From CAVQBP01 sp963848195 (GTDB taxonomy: Bacteria; Bacteroidota; Ignavibacteria; Ignavibacteriales; Ignavibacteriaceae): 64,000 nt of DNA. How positions within the stretch are numbered: position 1 is the first letter of the stretch; each line of letters opens with the position of its first letter. The notes beneath the pieces are model-generated. The model did no database searches, was not told where the DNA came from, and was given only the letters and a program-made list of their open reading frames with translations. The stretch covers positions 186,001 through 250,000 of the forward strand of contig CAWKCY010000024.1 of NCBI GenBank assembly GCA_963848195.1. Direction: 5' to 3'. Shown one piece after another: positions 18,251-26,923 of this stretch. The translations under genes and the position numbers were made by a program.

Positions 18251-19282
18251 ATGATAATGAAAAATAAAATTAAAATAATTGCAATAGTTGGAATAGCTTT
18301 CTTTTTAATGAATTCCAATTTATTTGCCCAGCAGAAACTTGCACAAACCGGGATGAAATTCCTAAATGTCTCGCTTGACGCCAGAGCAAGCGCTTTGGGT
18401 GAAGCTGTTACTTCTCTGCATTCTGATGCTACAGCTATGTTTTACAACCCGGCAGGGATGGCAAGGATAACAAATTATGCAAGTGTTACTTTAGGGAGCA
18501 CAAACTATATTGCAGATATAAAATATATCTATGGAGGTGTTGCTTTTGCTCCTTTCGACGGAGATTATGGAGTTCTTGGAATAAACTTCGAATCAGTCGA
18601 TTACGGTGACCTGCAGGCTACCATCAGGTATAATAATGACCAGGGATTTCTAGATGCAGGCACATTCTCTCCGAATGCATTATCGGTTGGAGTGGGATAT
18701 GCAAAGGCTCTTTCTGATAAATTTTCTGTCGGCGGCAATGTTAAATATGTCAGACAGTCTCTTGGTACTGCTATAGTTGGAGATGTACAGGTAGATGGCA
18801 ACGGAAATCCCGGAGGCAGAACTTCGAATGCTGAAACAAATGTAATGGCTTTTGATTTCGGCGTTATCTATAAAACCGGCTTTAAAAGCCTTGATTTTGG
18901 TATGGATGTGAGAAACTTTTCACGGGAAGTAAAATATGTAAAAGATGGATTCCAGCTGCCGTTAATGTTTAAAATAGGCATTTCGTTTAATGCTGCAGAT
19001 CTTCTGGATGTTGATAAGGATATGCACTCGTTATTGTTGTCATTTGATGCTTCACATCCTAGAGATTACCCGGAACAGGTAGCAATTGGCGCTGAATACA
19101 CCTTTATGAAATTGCTTTCTTTAAGGGTTGGTTATCAAACTCCGAACGATGAAAAAGGAATAAGTGCAGGTATAGGTCTGGAACATTCTTTTTCAGGATT
19201 TAATTTCGGTGTTGACTATGCCTATACATCATTCGGTGTATTCGATAAAGTACAGCAATTATCAGTTCATTTTGCTTATTAA
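18251..19282 (+). CDS. PorV/PorQ family outer-membrane protein
   Basis: 343 residues (a second ATG at 18257 is equally likely as the start). After a signal peptide ending near NLFAQ comes the family hallmark: TGMKFLNVSLDARASALGEA, then DATAMFYNPAGMARI, followed by a FadL-like barrel to a terminal aromatic residue (SVHFAY). PorV of the type IX system is an outer-membrane shuttle that hands folded cargo with C-terminal sorting domains to the attachment machinery. Here it lies 19 bp behind a secreted protein with such a domain, so it may serve that cargo. It is paralogous to the gene at 40449. Confidence 0.87.
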   Translation: MIMKNKIKIIAIVGIAFFLMNSNLFAQQKLAQTGMKFLNVSLDARASALGEAVTSLHSDATAMFYNPAGMARITNYASVTLGSTNYIADIKYIYGGVAFAPFDGDYGVLGINFESVDYGDLQATIRYNNDQGFLDAGTFSPNALSVGVGYAKALSDKFSVGGNVKYVRQSLGTAIVGDVQVDGNGNPGGRTSNAETNVMAFDFGVIYKTGFKSLDFGMDVRNFSREVKYVKDGFQLPLMFKIGISFNAADLLDVDKDMHSLLLSFDASHPRDYPEQVAIGAEYTFMKLLSLRVGYQTPNDEKGISAGIGLEHSFSGFNFGVDYAYTSFGVFDKVQQLSVHFAY

Positions 19283-19311
19283 TTTTTGCTCTAAAAATAT
19301 TTGGAAAGAGT

Positions 19312-20568
19312 ATGAAAAAATTTTACAATATTTTTTATTCAGCTATAATAATACTTTTAATAACTATTGCCGGGTGTAAGGAAGAGCCGACACCAAGTCT
19401 GTTCAGTGACGTACCTACCGGGCCAATAGGTGCAACTCCTGCCATTACTTCGATTTCTCCATCGGATTCTGCTCTTGCAGGTCTGGATCAGCTTACTATT
19501 ACAGGAGCAAATTTCTCTTCTGATGCCAGCCAGGATATAGTTTACTTCAATAACAGGCAGGTCAATATAATATCGGCTACATCAACGACTATATTAATTA
19601 AGGCTCCAAATTTGTTAAGTGATACTGCAAGATATGAAATTGGAAATTTTAGAATTTCAACTTTAAATGCAGAATTATTCAGTAACCAGGTAAATTATAA
19701 ACTCAAACCTGCAGCATTTCAATTTTTTGCCTTTACAACATTTCAAAAACCTTATGATTTTGTTATCGATCCATCAAGAAATATTTTTGTTTCATTAACA
19801 AATGAATTAAATGTAGGACAGGGAGTTAAAGAAATAACTGCGGATGGTACTTTGCTTGATTATGCACCGAAATTATCAGAAACTTACTGGACTTCAATGC
19901 GATTTGGACCGGGAGGTATTATAATAACTGTCAGACAGGATAATGCAAGAGCTTTATTTCAAATTCCGGCTGGCGGCGGTACTCCTTCTACATATGTGGT
20001 AATATCTGATAGTAAAGCAAAAATTGCTTCAATCGATTATGATGCTGCCAATAATTTGTGGGCGGGAGGCAACAATTCTTCCATATATAAAATAAAACCG
20101 GATAACTCCATAGTTTCCTATCCCTTTACCGGTAATATTACCGCAATGAGGTTTTTCAATGGCGGTCTTTACTGTGCCGTAAAAACCGATTCTTCTACTG
20201 TTATACAGAACTTACCGATTGACGGCAACGGAGATCTGGGGAGTCCTGCAGCATATTATGATTATTCAAAAAATTACGGCAGCCAAAATGTAAATGCTAT
20301 TGAATTTGCAACCGACGGTACCATGTATCTTGCTACAAATAATGTTAACAGCCCGATAGTTGTAGTAAATTCTAATCTCTCTGGAGAAATATTATTTCCC
20401 GGAACATTAGCGAAAGCACCTGCATTATTCCTTTACTGGGATCAAGCTGGTTATTTATATTACACCAGAGGGCAGATAGTTGATCCTAACACAGGTACAA
20501 CTACAATATCTCAAACTATTTTACGCTTAACTGTAGCAAAACAAGGTGCTCCATATTATGGACAATAA
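19312..20568 (+). CDS. Lipoprotein with IPT/TIG domain and propeller-like repeats
   Basis: 418 residues with ribosome site GGAAAG. The signal ends in a lipobox (TIAGC, Cys near 22). Residues about 45-130 form an IPT/TIG Ig-like domain (PAITSISPSDSALAGLDQLTITGANFS). The rest looks like an NHL/SMP-30-type propeller (PYDFVIDPSRNIFVSL, IASIDYDAANNLWAGG, AIEFATDGTMYLAT). It is probably anchored to the outer membrane as a surface binding protein. It lies 29 bp behind the PorV gene and is likely co-transcribed with it. The ligand is unknown. Confidence 0.78.
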   Translation: MKKFYNIFYSAIIILLITIAGCKEEPTPSLFSDVPTGPIGATPAITSISPSDSALAGLDQLTITGANFSSDASQDIVYFNNRQVNIISATSTTILIKAPNLLSDTARYEIGNFRISTLNAELFSNQVNYKLKPAAFQFFAFTTFQKPYDFVIDPSRNIFVSLTNELNVGQGVKEITADGTLLDYAPKLSETYWTSMRFGPGGIIITVRQDNARALFQIPAGGGTPSTYVVISDSKAKIASIDYDAANNLWAGGNNSSIYKIKPDNSIVSYPFTGNITAMRFFNGGLYCAVKTDSSTVIQNLPIDGNGDLGSPAAYYDYSKNYGSQNVNAIEFATDGTMYLATNNVNSPIVVVNSNLSGEILFPGTLAKAPALFLYWDQAGYLYYTRGQIVDPNTGTTTISQTILRLTVAKQGAPYYGQ

Positions 20569-20632
20569 ACATTTTTTATTGTAATCTTAGTAGTTAAATA
20601 ATACAAATTCCCCATCAAAAAAGGAGTAGGAT

Positions 20633-21931
20633 ATGAAAAAAATGCTTTCTATTTTATTTGTTCTCAGTTTAATGATAGGAACAAAAGTGAATGCCCAGGG
20701 ATGGACATTTCAAGGAATATTTCCTTCAGATACCCTCAAAACAAATTCCGGTACCCAATTTGTTGTTGTAGATGCTGATGGAAAGATATGGATGGGTGCT
20801 TATAGAGGAGTAAGTGACTCTATGTTTGTTCCAGATAGTGGAAAATATTTCCAAGTTAATCCTTTATATGTATTTAATTCCGATGGAACTCCCGATGATA
20901 CACTCCATAGTTTAACAATTGACGGTAAATTATACCCATTTTTTAGAAGTGCATCAGCTTACGGATTAACAATGGATGCTGATGGAAATATCTTATATTG
21001 TGCATCCAGTACATTATATAGAATAAATTATAAAACCCACGAGGGTATGAACCGTGTTGCACCTGGAATTAGTTCATTATGTTGCCCTGCTGTAGATGCA
21101 GCTGGAAATATTTATCTTGCACCGGTTCTTCCCGGTTATCCCCTTAAGATTTATGATAAGGATTTCAATTTTGTTGCAAATGCAATAGATACTGTAAATG
21201 AATATGGCAGATGGATGACTGTTTCAAAAGATGGTAATACTCTTTATGTCCCCCGATTTACTGCATTAAAATTATCTATATATCATCGTGCAAGTGAATT
21301 CGACCCATACGAGTTACAGGATACAGTTTTAGCAGGTGCTGTTATTGAATCAGGTACATGGGACCCGGTTGATGGTAATTTATGGATGAGCGTTGGAAGT
21401 TTTGGCAACCCGCCAGCTGGTCAGTTTGCAGGTCAAGAAGGCACATGGTATTCATTTAATGTTAATGACTGGTCAATTAAAGACAGTATAAAATGGAATT
21501 TCATAGCTCCGCAAGATGCAAATGAAAAACCGCGTGGTATTGCATTCAGCAATGATGGTACAGATGCATATGTTTGTGTTTTTGGTACCGGTGATATTGC
21601 AACTGTAGAGAAGTTTAATAATCCGTCACATGTTACATCTGTAAAACAAATTGATAATGTTATCGTAAAAGATTTCAACCTTTCACAAAACTATCCTAAT
21701 CCTTTCAATCCGACAACACAAATTAAATTTTCTGTTGCTGAACCAGGATTGGTAATATTAAGAGTTTATGATGTATTAGGACAGGAAGTTGCTACTCTTG
21801 TTAATGAGAATCTCGTTAACGGAAATTATAGTGCAAGTTTCGACGCATCAAAGCTTGCTTCCGGTACTTACATTTATCAATTGACAGCTAATGGTGTTAG
21901 AATTTCTAAGAAAATGATGCTCCTGAAATAA
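20633..21931 (+). CDS. Secreted beta-propeller protein with T9SS sorting domain
   Basis: 432 residues with ribosome site AAGGAG and a signal peptide ending near KVNAQ. Repeats such as VVVDADGKIWMGAYRG, LTMDADGNILYCAS, PAVDAAGNIYLAP and VSKDGNTLYVPRF suggest a propeller. The last 80 residues are a canonical T9SS type A sorting domain (NYPNPFNPTTQIKF to KKMMLLK). It is the last gene before a strong terminator, so it closes the run that begins at 12984. Its role is unknown. The build parallels the preceding lipoprotein propeller, which suggests that the two act on the same ligand. Confidence 0.82.
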   Translation: MKKMLSILFVLSLMIGTKVNAQGWTFQGIFPSDTLKTNSGTQFVVVDADGKIWMGAYRGVSDSMFVPDSGKYFQVNPLYVFNSDGTPDDTLHSLTIDGKLYPFFRSASAYGLTMDADGNILYCASSTLYRINYKTHEGMNRVAPGISSLCCPAVDAAGNIYLAPVLPGYPLKIYDKDFNFVANAIDTVNEYGRWMTVSKDGNTLYVPRFTALKLSIYHRASEFDPYELQDTVLAGAVIESGTWDPVDGNLWMSVGSFGNPPAGQFAGQEGTWYSFNVNDWSIKDSIKWNFIAPQDANEKPRGIAFSNDGTDAYVCVFGTGDIATVEKFNNPSHVTSVKQIDNVIVKDFNLSQNYPNPFNPTTQIKFSVAEPGLVILRVYDVLGQEVATLVNENLVNGNYSASFDASKLASGTYIYQLTANGVRISKKMMLLK

Positions 21932-21956
21932 GGAAATCTTTTTTGTGAAATTTTTA

Positions 21957-21987
21957 AAGCCGGGTTTATAATACCCGGCTTTTTATT
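21957..21987 (+). terminator. Rho-independent terminator
   Basis: The stem AAGCCGGGT / ACCCGGCTT encloses a short loop and is followed directly by TTTTATTTT. It lies 26 bp behind the stop at 21931 and closes the 12984-21931 gene run. Confidence 0.9.
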
Positions 21988-22007
21988 TTAATTTAACGAT
22001 TGGGTTT

Positions 22008-24386
22008 ATGAAAAAATTTCTACTATTATTCTTATTTCTTTTCAGCAGTTCGGTTTTTAGCCAGTTTGACTCTCCCAAACGGGAATTAAGAGGTGTCTGG
22101 GTTGCTACTGTAGCAAACATAGACTGGCCTTATACACAGGGTACAACCGCAAATGATATTAATAATCAGGAAAATCAGCTTATTACTATTTTTAATTCTC
22201 ATAAAAGTTATGGATTAAATACAATCTTTTTCCAGGTTCGTACTATATGCGATGCTTTTTATAAGAGCAAATATGAACCCTGGTCCAGTTATCTAACAGG
22301 AACACAGGGAACCGCACCATCCGATACTAGCTATGATCCTCTTAAATTTGCCATAACCGAAGCTCATAATAGAGGAATGGAACTTCATGCGTGGCTGAAC
22401 CCTTATAGAGCAGAATTGTCCGGCGGGAGCCAGGTTTCAGCCAATCATGTAATTCAAAAACATCCGGATTGGATTATAAAATGCGGCGGTAGTGAATACC
22501 GCTTTCTTAATCCCGGTTTACCTGAAGTGAGAAAATATGTTTTGCGTATTGTAATGGATGTGGTTGAAAGGTATGATGTAGACGGTATTCATTTTGACGA
22601 TTATTTTTATCCTTACACAGATTATGGCCCTTTCAATGACGATGCTACTTTTGCAAAATACCCTAATGGATTTACGAATAAAGCTAAATGGCGGGAAAAC
22701 AATGTTAATCTATTGTTACAAATGATAAATGACAGCATCAATGCAGTAAAACCCTGGGTAAAGTTCGGTGTCAGCCCTTCAGGAAATCCTTCGGTTAATG
22801 GGACAATATACTGCAATCCCGGAGACTGGCTTGCAGGGAATTATACTGATACAACCAGTATTCCATTTTCAGGTGAACCGTATATCGATTATATAATGCC
22901 TCAATTATACTGGGAACATTACAGCGGTTATCTACCTAGCTGGAGCAGCACTGCATTTCTTAATGGAAGAGATTTATATATCGGACAGGCTGCTTACAGA
23001 TACAACGAATTTGCTTCAGGTGAACTTGCATGGGAAACTGCAACCAACAGGAGTACTCCAACCGTTAAAGGAGGAGTATTTTTCAGTTCAAATAGTGTAA
23101 CCGGTAATTTCAGCTATTGTAATGATACTCTCGAATACCATTATTTTACTCATCCTGCTATTACTCCTAAAATGAAATGGAAAGATAAAAACAATTATAA
23201 GCCGGATGCTCCTACTAATCTTAGATTCGAAATAAATTCAACTACCGGAAAATATGAACTCCATTGGGATAAACCTGCTGCATCGGCGGATGGGGATACT
23301 GCATTTTTCTATATAATATATAGATCGGAAAATAACCCGCCGGATATCAACGACTCTACTAATCTTTTCGGATTAGCAGGCTTAACGATGCTGCCTTCAA
23401 ACGATGCTAAATATTCTGTTACAAAAGGTGAGTATTATGGTGTAACTGCAACTGACAGATATTCAAATGAATCGGATATAAGCAATGTTGCATCTTTAAA
23501 TTTGACTTCCTTAATACCTGATAAACCGATATTAACTTCTCCTGCTGATAACAGTCATGACTTAAGTATGACCTCTAAATTAAGCTGGTCTGCAGATACA
23601 AATGCCGAAAGGTATATTGCACAGGTTTCTAATGATTCGACTTTTAATTCGGGAATTGTTTTATTGGCGGGTGAATATCGAAGTACACAAATAAATTTTA
23701 ACAATATTATTCCCGGACAAAATTACTACTGGAGAATTAAAGCTTTTGGACAGGTAGGAGAGAGTGACTATTCGGATGTATATAGTTTTAAGTCAGGAAT
23801 CCCAATACCTCCTGAACTGAGTACCCCTGCGCATACATCAACGGGAGTTTCATTAACACCGGTATTTACCTGGTTTTCTACCGGAGGTGCTTCTTCTTAT
23901 AGAATCCAGGTATCAACAACAGTTCAGTTTCATGATAATACTTTTATTATAGATACAACTTTGACTGATACAGCATTGTCAGTTGTAACGCCTTTAACAG
24001 CAAACAAAATTTATTATTGGCGTGTTAATGCAAAGAATACATATGGTACAAGCTTCTGGTCGGATGGGTTTGGATTTAAAACAACCTCTGCTTTATATGT
24101 TTCAGATAATGATAATATACCCGCCGAGTTTGGTCTTGAACAAAATTATCCGAATCCGTTTAATCCAGTTACGGAAATTAAATTTGCAATTGCTAAACCG
24201 GGAATTGTTACATTAAAAGTGTATGATATTTTAGGCAGGGAAGTTGTCTCTCTTGTTAATGAAAACTTAGGTGCAGGCAATTATCATGTCAATTTTAATT
24301 CATCTAATCTAGCTTCGGGAACTTATATATACAGGTTAATTGCAGGTAATATAATGATTGCTAGAAAGATGATGGTGGTGAAGTAA
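22008..24386 (+). CDS. DigH/YngK-like (GHL10, DUF187) glycosyl hydrolase with FN3 domains and T9SS sorting domain
   Basis: 792 residues. The signal peptide ends near SSVFSQ. Residues about 22-375 match the GHL10 family: KRELRGVWVATVANIDWP, LNTIFFQVR, GMELHAWLNPYRAE, YDVDGIHFDDYFYPY with the conserved acidic cluster, and IDYIMPQLYWEHY. Two or three FN3-like domains follow (PDAPTNLRFEI..., KPILTSPADNSHD..., PELSTPAHTSTGV...) and a T9SS type A domain (NYPNPFNPVTEIKF). The E. coli member DigH (YddW) cuts denuded peptidoglycan glycans, so a similar activity on secreted or foreign wall material is likely. A second copy follows directly at 24454. Confidence 0.88.
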   Translation: MKKFLLLFLFLFSSSVFSQFDSPKRELRGVWVATVANIDWPYTQGTTANDINNQENQLITIFNSHKSYGLNTIFFQVRTICDAFYKSKYEPWSSYLTGTQGTAPSDTSYDPLKFAITEAHNRGMELHAWLNPYRAELSGGSQVSANHVIQKHPDWIIKCGGSEYRFLNPGLPEVRKYVLRIVMDVVERYDVDGIHFDDYFYPYTDYGPFNDDATFAKYPNGFTNKAKWRENNVNLLLQMINDSINAVKPWVKFGVSPSGNPSVNGTIYCNPGDWLAGNYTDTTSIPFSGEPYIDYIMPQLYWEHYSGYLPSWSSTAFLNGRDLYIGQAAYRYNEFASGELAWETATNRSTPTVKGGVFFSSNSVTGNFSYCNDTLEYHYFTHPAITPKMKWKDKNNYKPDAPTNLRFEINSTTGKYELHWDKPAASADGDTAFFYIIYRSENNPPDINDSTNLFGLAGLTMLPSNDAKYSVTKGEYYGVTATDRYSNESDISNVASLNLTSLIPDKPILTSPADNSHDLSMTSKLSWSADTNAERYIAQVSNDSTFNSGIVLLAGEYRSTQINFNNIIPGQNYYWRIKAFGQVGESDYSDVYSFKSGIPIPPELSTPAHTSTGVSLTPVFTWFSTGGASSYRIQVSTTVQFHDNTFIIDTTLTDTALSVVTPLTANKIYYWRVNAKNTYGTSFWSDGFGFKTTSALYVSDNDNIPAEFGLEQNYPNPFNPVTEIKFAIAKPGIVTLKVYDILGREVVSLVNENLGAGNYHVNFNSSNLASGTYIYRLIAGNIMIARKMMVVK

Positions 24387-24393
24387 AAAATTA

Positions 24394-24433
24394 CAATCCC
24401 GCAAGCGGGACAGGAATTACAAGATTAATCTTG
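24394..24433. repeat. Two short palindromes between the paired hydrolase genes
   Basis: TCCCGC-AA-GCGGGA is followed by CAAGATTAATCTTG. Neither has a T-tract. They are of the same intergenic palindrome style as elsewhere, but lack the ACAATAAT head. Confidence 0.6.
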
Positions 24434-24453
24434 AAATTTTGCAATCAATAGGG

Positions 24454-26832
24454 ATGATTAGAATTTTTATCAGATTATTTTTACCGGTTTTAATATTCCA
24501 AATATTAATTAATGCACAATCAAATCATCCCAAAAGAGAATTTAGGGGTGCATGGATTGCTACCGTACTTAATCTTGATTGGCCTTCTTCTCCTTCCCTC
24601 TCTACAGATCAGCAGAAGCAGCAGCTAATAGATATGTTAGACGGCTTAAAGGCAGCCGGAATTAACGCAGTTATATTTCAAGTAAGATCGGAATGTGATG
24701 CCATGTATTCTTCTAATATTGAACCATGGTCGTATTGGTTAACAGGACAGCAGGGGAAAGCTCCCAATCCATTTTATGATCCTCTACAGTTTGCAGTTGA
24801 AGAAGCTCATAAAAGAGGGATGGAATTACATGCATGGTTCAATCCTTATCAGGCTGATAGAAATACTACTGATTATCCTGTAGCTTCCAACCATGTTACA
24901 GTATTGCATCCTGATTGGCTGCTTAGATTCGGTACGAAGATTATACTGGATCCCGGATTGCAAATGGTTAGAGATTATGTAACCTCGGTTATTATAGATG
25001 TTGTTAAAAGATATGACATTGATGGTGTTCATTTTGATGACTTTTTCTATCCTTATGAAGGTATAACTAATGAGGATGATGCGACATTTGCTCATAATAA
25101 CAGGGGCTTTACAAATAGAGGTAACTGGCGGCGAGATAACGTCAATATTTTTATCAAGGAAGTTCACGACAGTATTCAGGCGGTTAAACCATATATAAAA
25201 TTCGGGATCTCTCCATTCGGAATCTGGAAGAATGGAGTTCCGCCCGGAACTACGGGTCTCGATGCTTATAGTGAAATCTATTGTGATCCCATTGCATGGC
25301 TGCATCAAGGCATAGTAGATTACCTGGCTCCGCAGCTTTACTGGAAATTCGGAGGAGGGCAGGACTACGGAAAACTCTTACCCTGGTGGGGAGATTCTGC
25401 TTCTGCCTATAACAGACATCTTTATCCGGGTTTAGCTCCCTATCATCTGGGTGACCAGCAAAATTGGGCTTCAATAGAACTTCCTAATCAGGTTAGAGCG
25501 AATAGAAATAATCCTCATGTTCAGGGAAGTATTTTTTTTAGAACAATGGCAGGTATACTGGATAACGAAAAAGGATTTGCAGATTCATTAAAAAATAATC
25601 TTTTCAAATATCCAGCTCTACTCCCTGTAATGAACTGGAAAGATACTATTAAACCAAATCCCCCGTCAAATTTGATATTTGGAAGAAGCGGTTTTTCCGG
25701 TATATCCAAACTAAAATGGGATTTACCCACTGCCGCAATTGATGGTGATACAGCCAGCAGGTATGTAGTTTATCACTTTAATAATTCTACTCCCAAGTCA
25801 GGCGATTATGAGAATGCCGAAAATATTTTAACTATTGAAGGAAAAAGGGAAAGCATTCCTTCTCCATCCTCCGGTACAGCTGGACCTTATTTCTTTTCCA
25901 TTACTGCTTTAGATAGAAATTATAATGAAAGCTTTCCGGGTAATATTGTGGAAATAACTAAACCAGTTAGCCCGTTGTTATCTATGCCGTACATTCATCA
26001 GATGAATGTTAGGGATACTGTCAGGATTAAATGGTTCTACGCTGATCAAGCTTCCGCCTATCATCTTCAGATTGGAATAGATTCAACTTTTAACTCAAAT
26101 ATACTTTTTAATTTAAGCAGCTTAACTGATACTACATTGTTAATAGCTGGAATCTCAGGGCAAGTTAAGTATTATTGGAGAGTTCAAGCGTCAAATATTG
26201 CAGGAGAAAGTATCTTCTCAACAATTTATGATTTTACAACCGGTTTCCCGGTAACTCCGCTGTTATCAGAACCGTCTCATGCCTCATTAAATGTATCTCT
26301 TAATCCTATTTTGAAATGGGCAGGTTCACTTACTGCAGATACTTACAGGCTGCAGCTATCAAAAAGTTTAACTTTTAATGAGCAGACAATTATCGTAGAT
26401 ACATCAGGGATTACAGATACAACATTTTACCTGGAAAATCTAAAACCCTTAACAAATTATTTTTGGCGTGTCGCCGGAATAAATGAATATGGCTCAAGCT
26501 TATGGTCCACTTCCTTTGGCTTTAAGACTATGGAAGTACTAGGAGTAGATGATAATAATGAAATACCTGCTGATTATTCTTTATCTCAAAATTTTCCTAA
26601 CCCTTTTAACCCGATAACAAATATAGATTTTAGTTTACCTCATGCGGGTTTTGTAACATTGAAGGTCTATAACCTATTAGGTCAGAAGGTTAAAACTCTC
26701 ATTAATGGATATAGAGATAAAGGTTATTATGAAATTACTCTTGATGCCTCAGATCTGGCATCCGGTATTTATATTTACAGGCTGGTTGCAGAAAATCATT
26801 CTTTTTCCAGAAAAATGGTGGTTTTGAAATAA
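24454..26832 (+). CDS. Second DigH/YngK-like (GHL10) glycosyl hydrolase with FN3 domains and T9SS sorting domain
   Basis: About 792 residues from the ATG at 24454 (MIRIFIRLFLPV); a TTG at 24439 is less likely. Domain order is the same as in the gene before: signal peptide, GHL10 catalytic domain (KREFRGAWIATVLNLDWP, GMELHAWFNPYQAD, YDIDGVHFDDFFYPYEG, VDYLAPQLYWKFG), FN3-like domains (KPNPPSNLIFGR..., SPLLSMPYIHQMNV..., TPLLSEPSHASLNV...) and a T9SS domain (NFPNPFNPITNIDF to KMVVLK). The two are clear tandem paralogues, diverged enough to suggest different substrates. Both acidic clusters are kept. Confidence 0.88.
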   Translation: MIRIFIRLFLPVLIFQILINAQSNHPKREFRGAWIATVLNLDWPSSPSLSTDQQKQQLIDMLDGLKAAGINAVIFQVRSECDAMYSSNIEPWSYWLTGQQGKAPNPFYDPLQFAVEEAHKRGMELHAWFNPYQADRNTTDYPVASNHVTVLHPDWLLRFGTKIILDPGLQMVRDYVTSVIIDVVKRYDIDGVHFDDFFYPYEGITNEDDATFAHNNRGFTNRGNWRRDNVNIFIKEVHDSIQAVKPYIKFGISPFGIWKNGVPPGTTGLDAYSEIYCDPIAWLHQGIVDYLAPQLYWKFGGGQDYGKLLPWWGDSASAYNRHLYPGLAPYHLGDQQNWASIELPNQVRANRNNPHVQGSIFFRTMAGILDNEKGFADSLKNNLFKYPALLPVMNWKDTIKPNPPSNLIFGRSGFSGISKLKWDLPTAAIDGDTASRYVVYHFNNSTPKSGDYENAENILTIEGKRESIPSPSSGTAGPYFFSITALDRNYNESFPGNIVEITKPVSPLLSMPYIHQMNVRDTVRIKWFYADQASAYHLQIGIDSTFNSNILFNLSSLTDTTLLIAGISGQVKYYWRVQASNIAGESIFSTIYDFTTGFPVTPLLSEPSHASLNVSLNPILKWAGSLTADTYRLQLSKSLTFNEQTIIVDTSGITDTTFYLENLKPLTNYFWRVAGINEYGSSLWSTSFGFKTMEVLGVDDNNEIPADYSLSQNFPNPFNPITNIDFSLPHAGFVTLKVYNLLGQKVKTLINGYRDKGYYEITLDASDLASGIYIYRLVAENHSFSRKMVVLK

Positions 26833-26836
26833 AAGT

Positions 26837-26898
26837 TAATGGTTAAATTGCTAAATTGTTAACCTATAACAATATAATAACTTAGCAATTTAACAATA
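26837..26898. repeat. 62-bp inverted repeat, MITE-like
   Basis: GGTTAAATTGCTAA at 26841 is mirrored by TTAGCAATTTAACA at about 26883. Between them lies an AT-rich loop. It resembles the ends of the larger structure at 43936-44212. Confidence 0.65.
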
Positions 26899-26923
26899 GC
26901 AGCAATTAATTTAAGAATAAAAA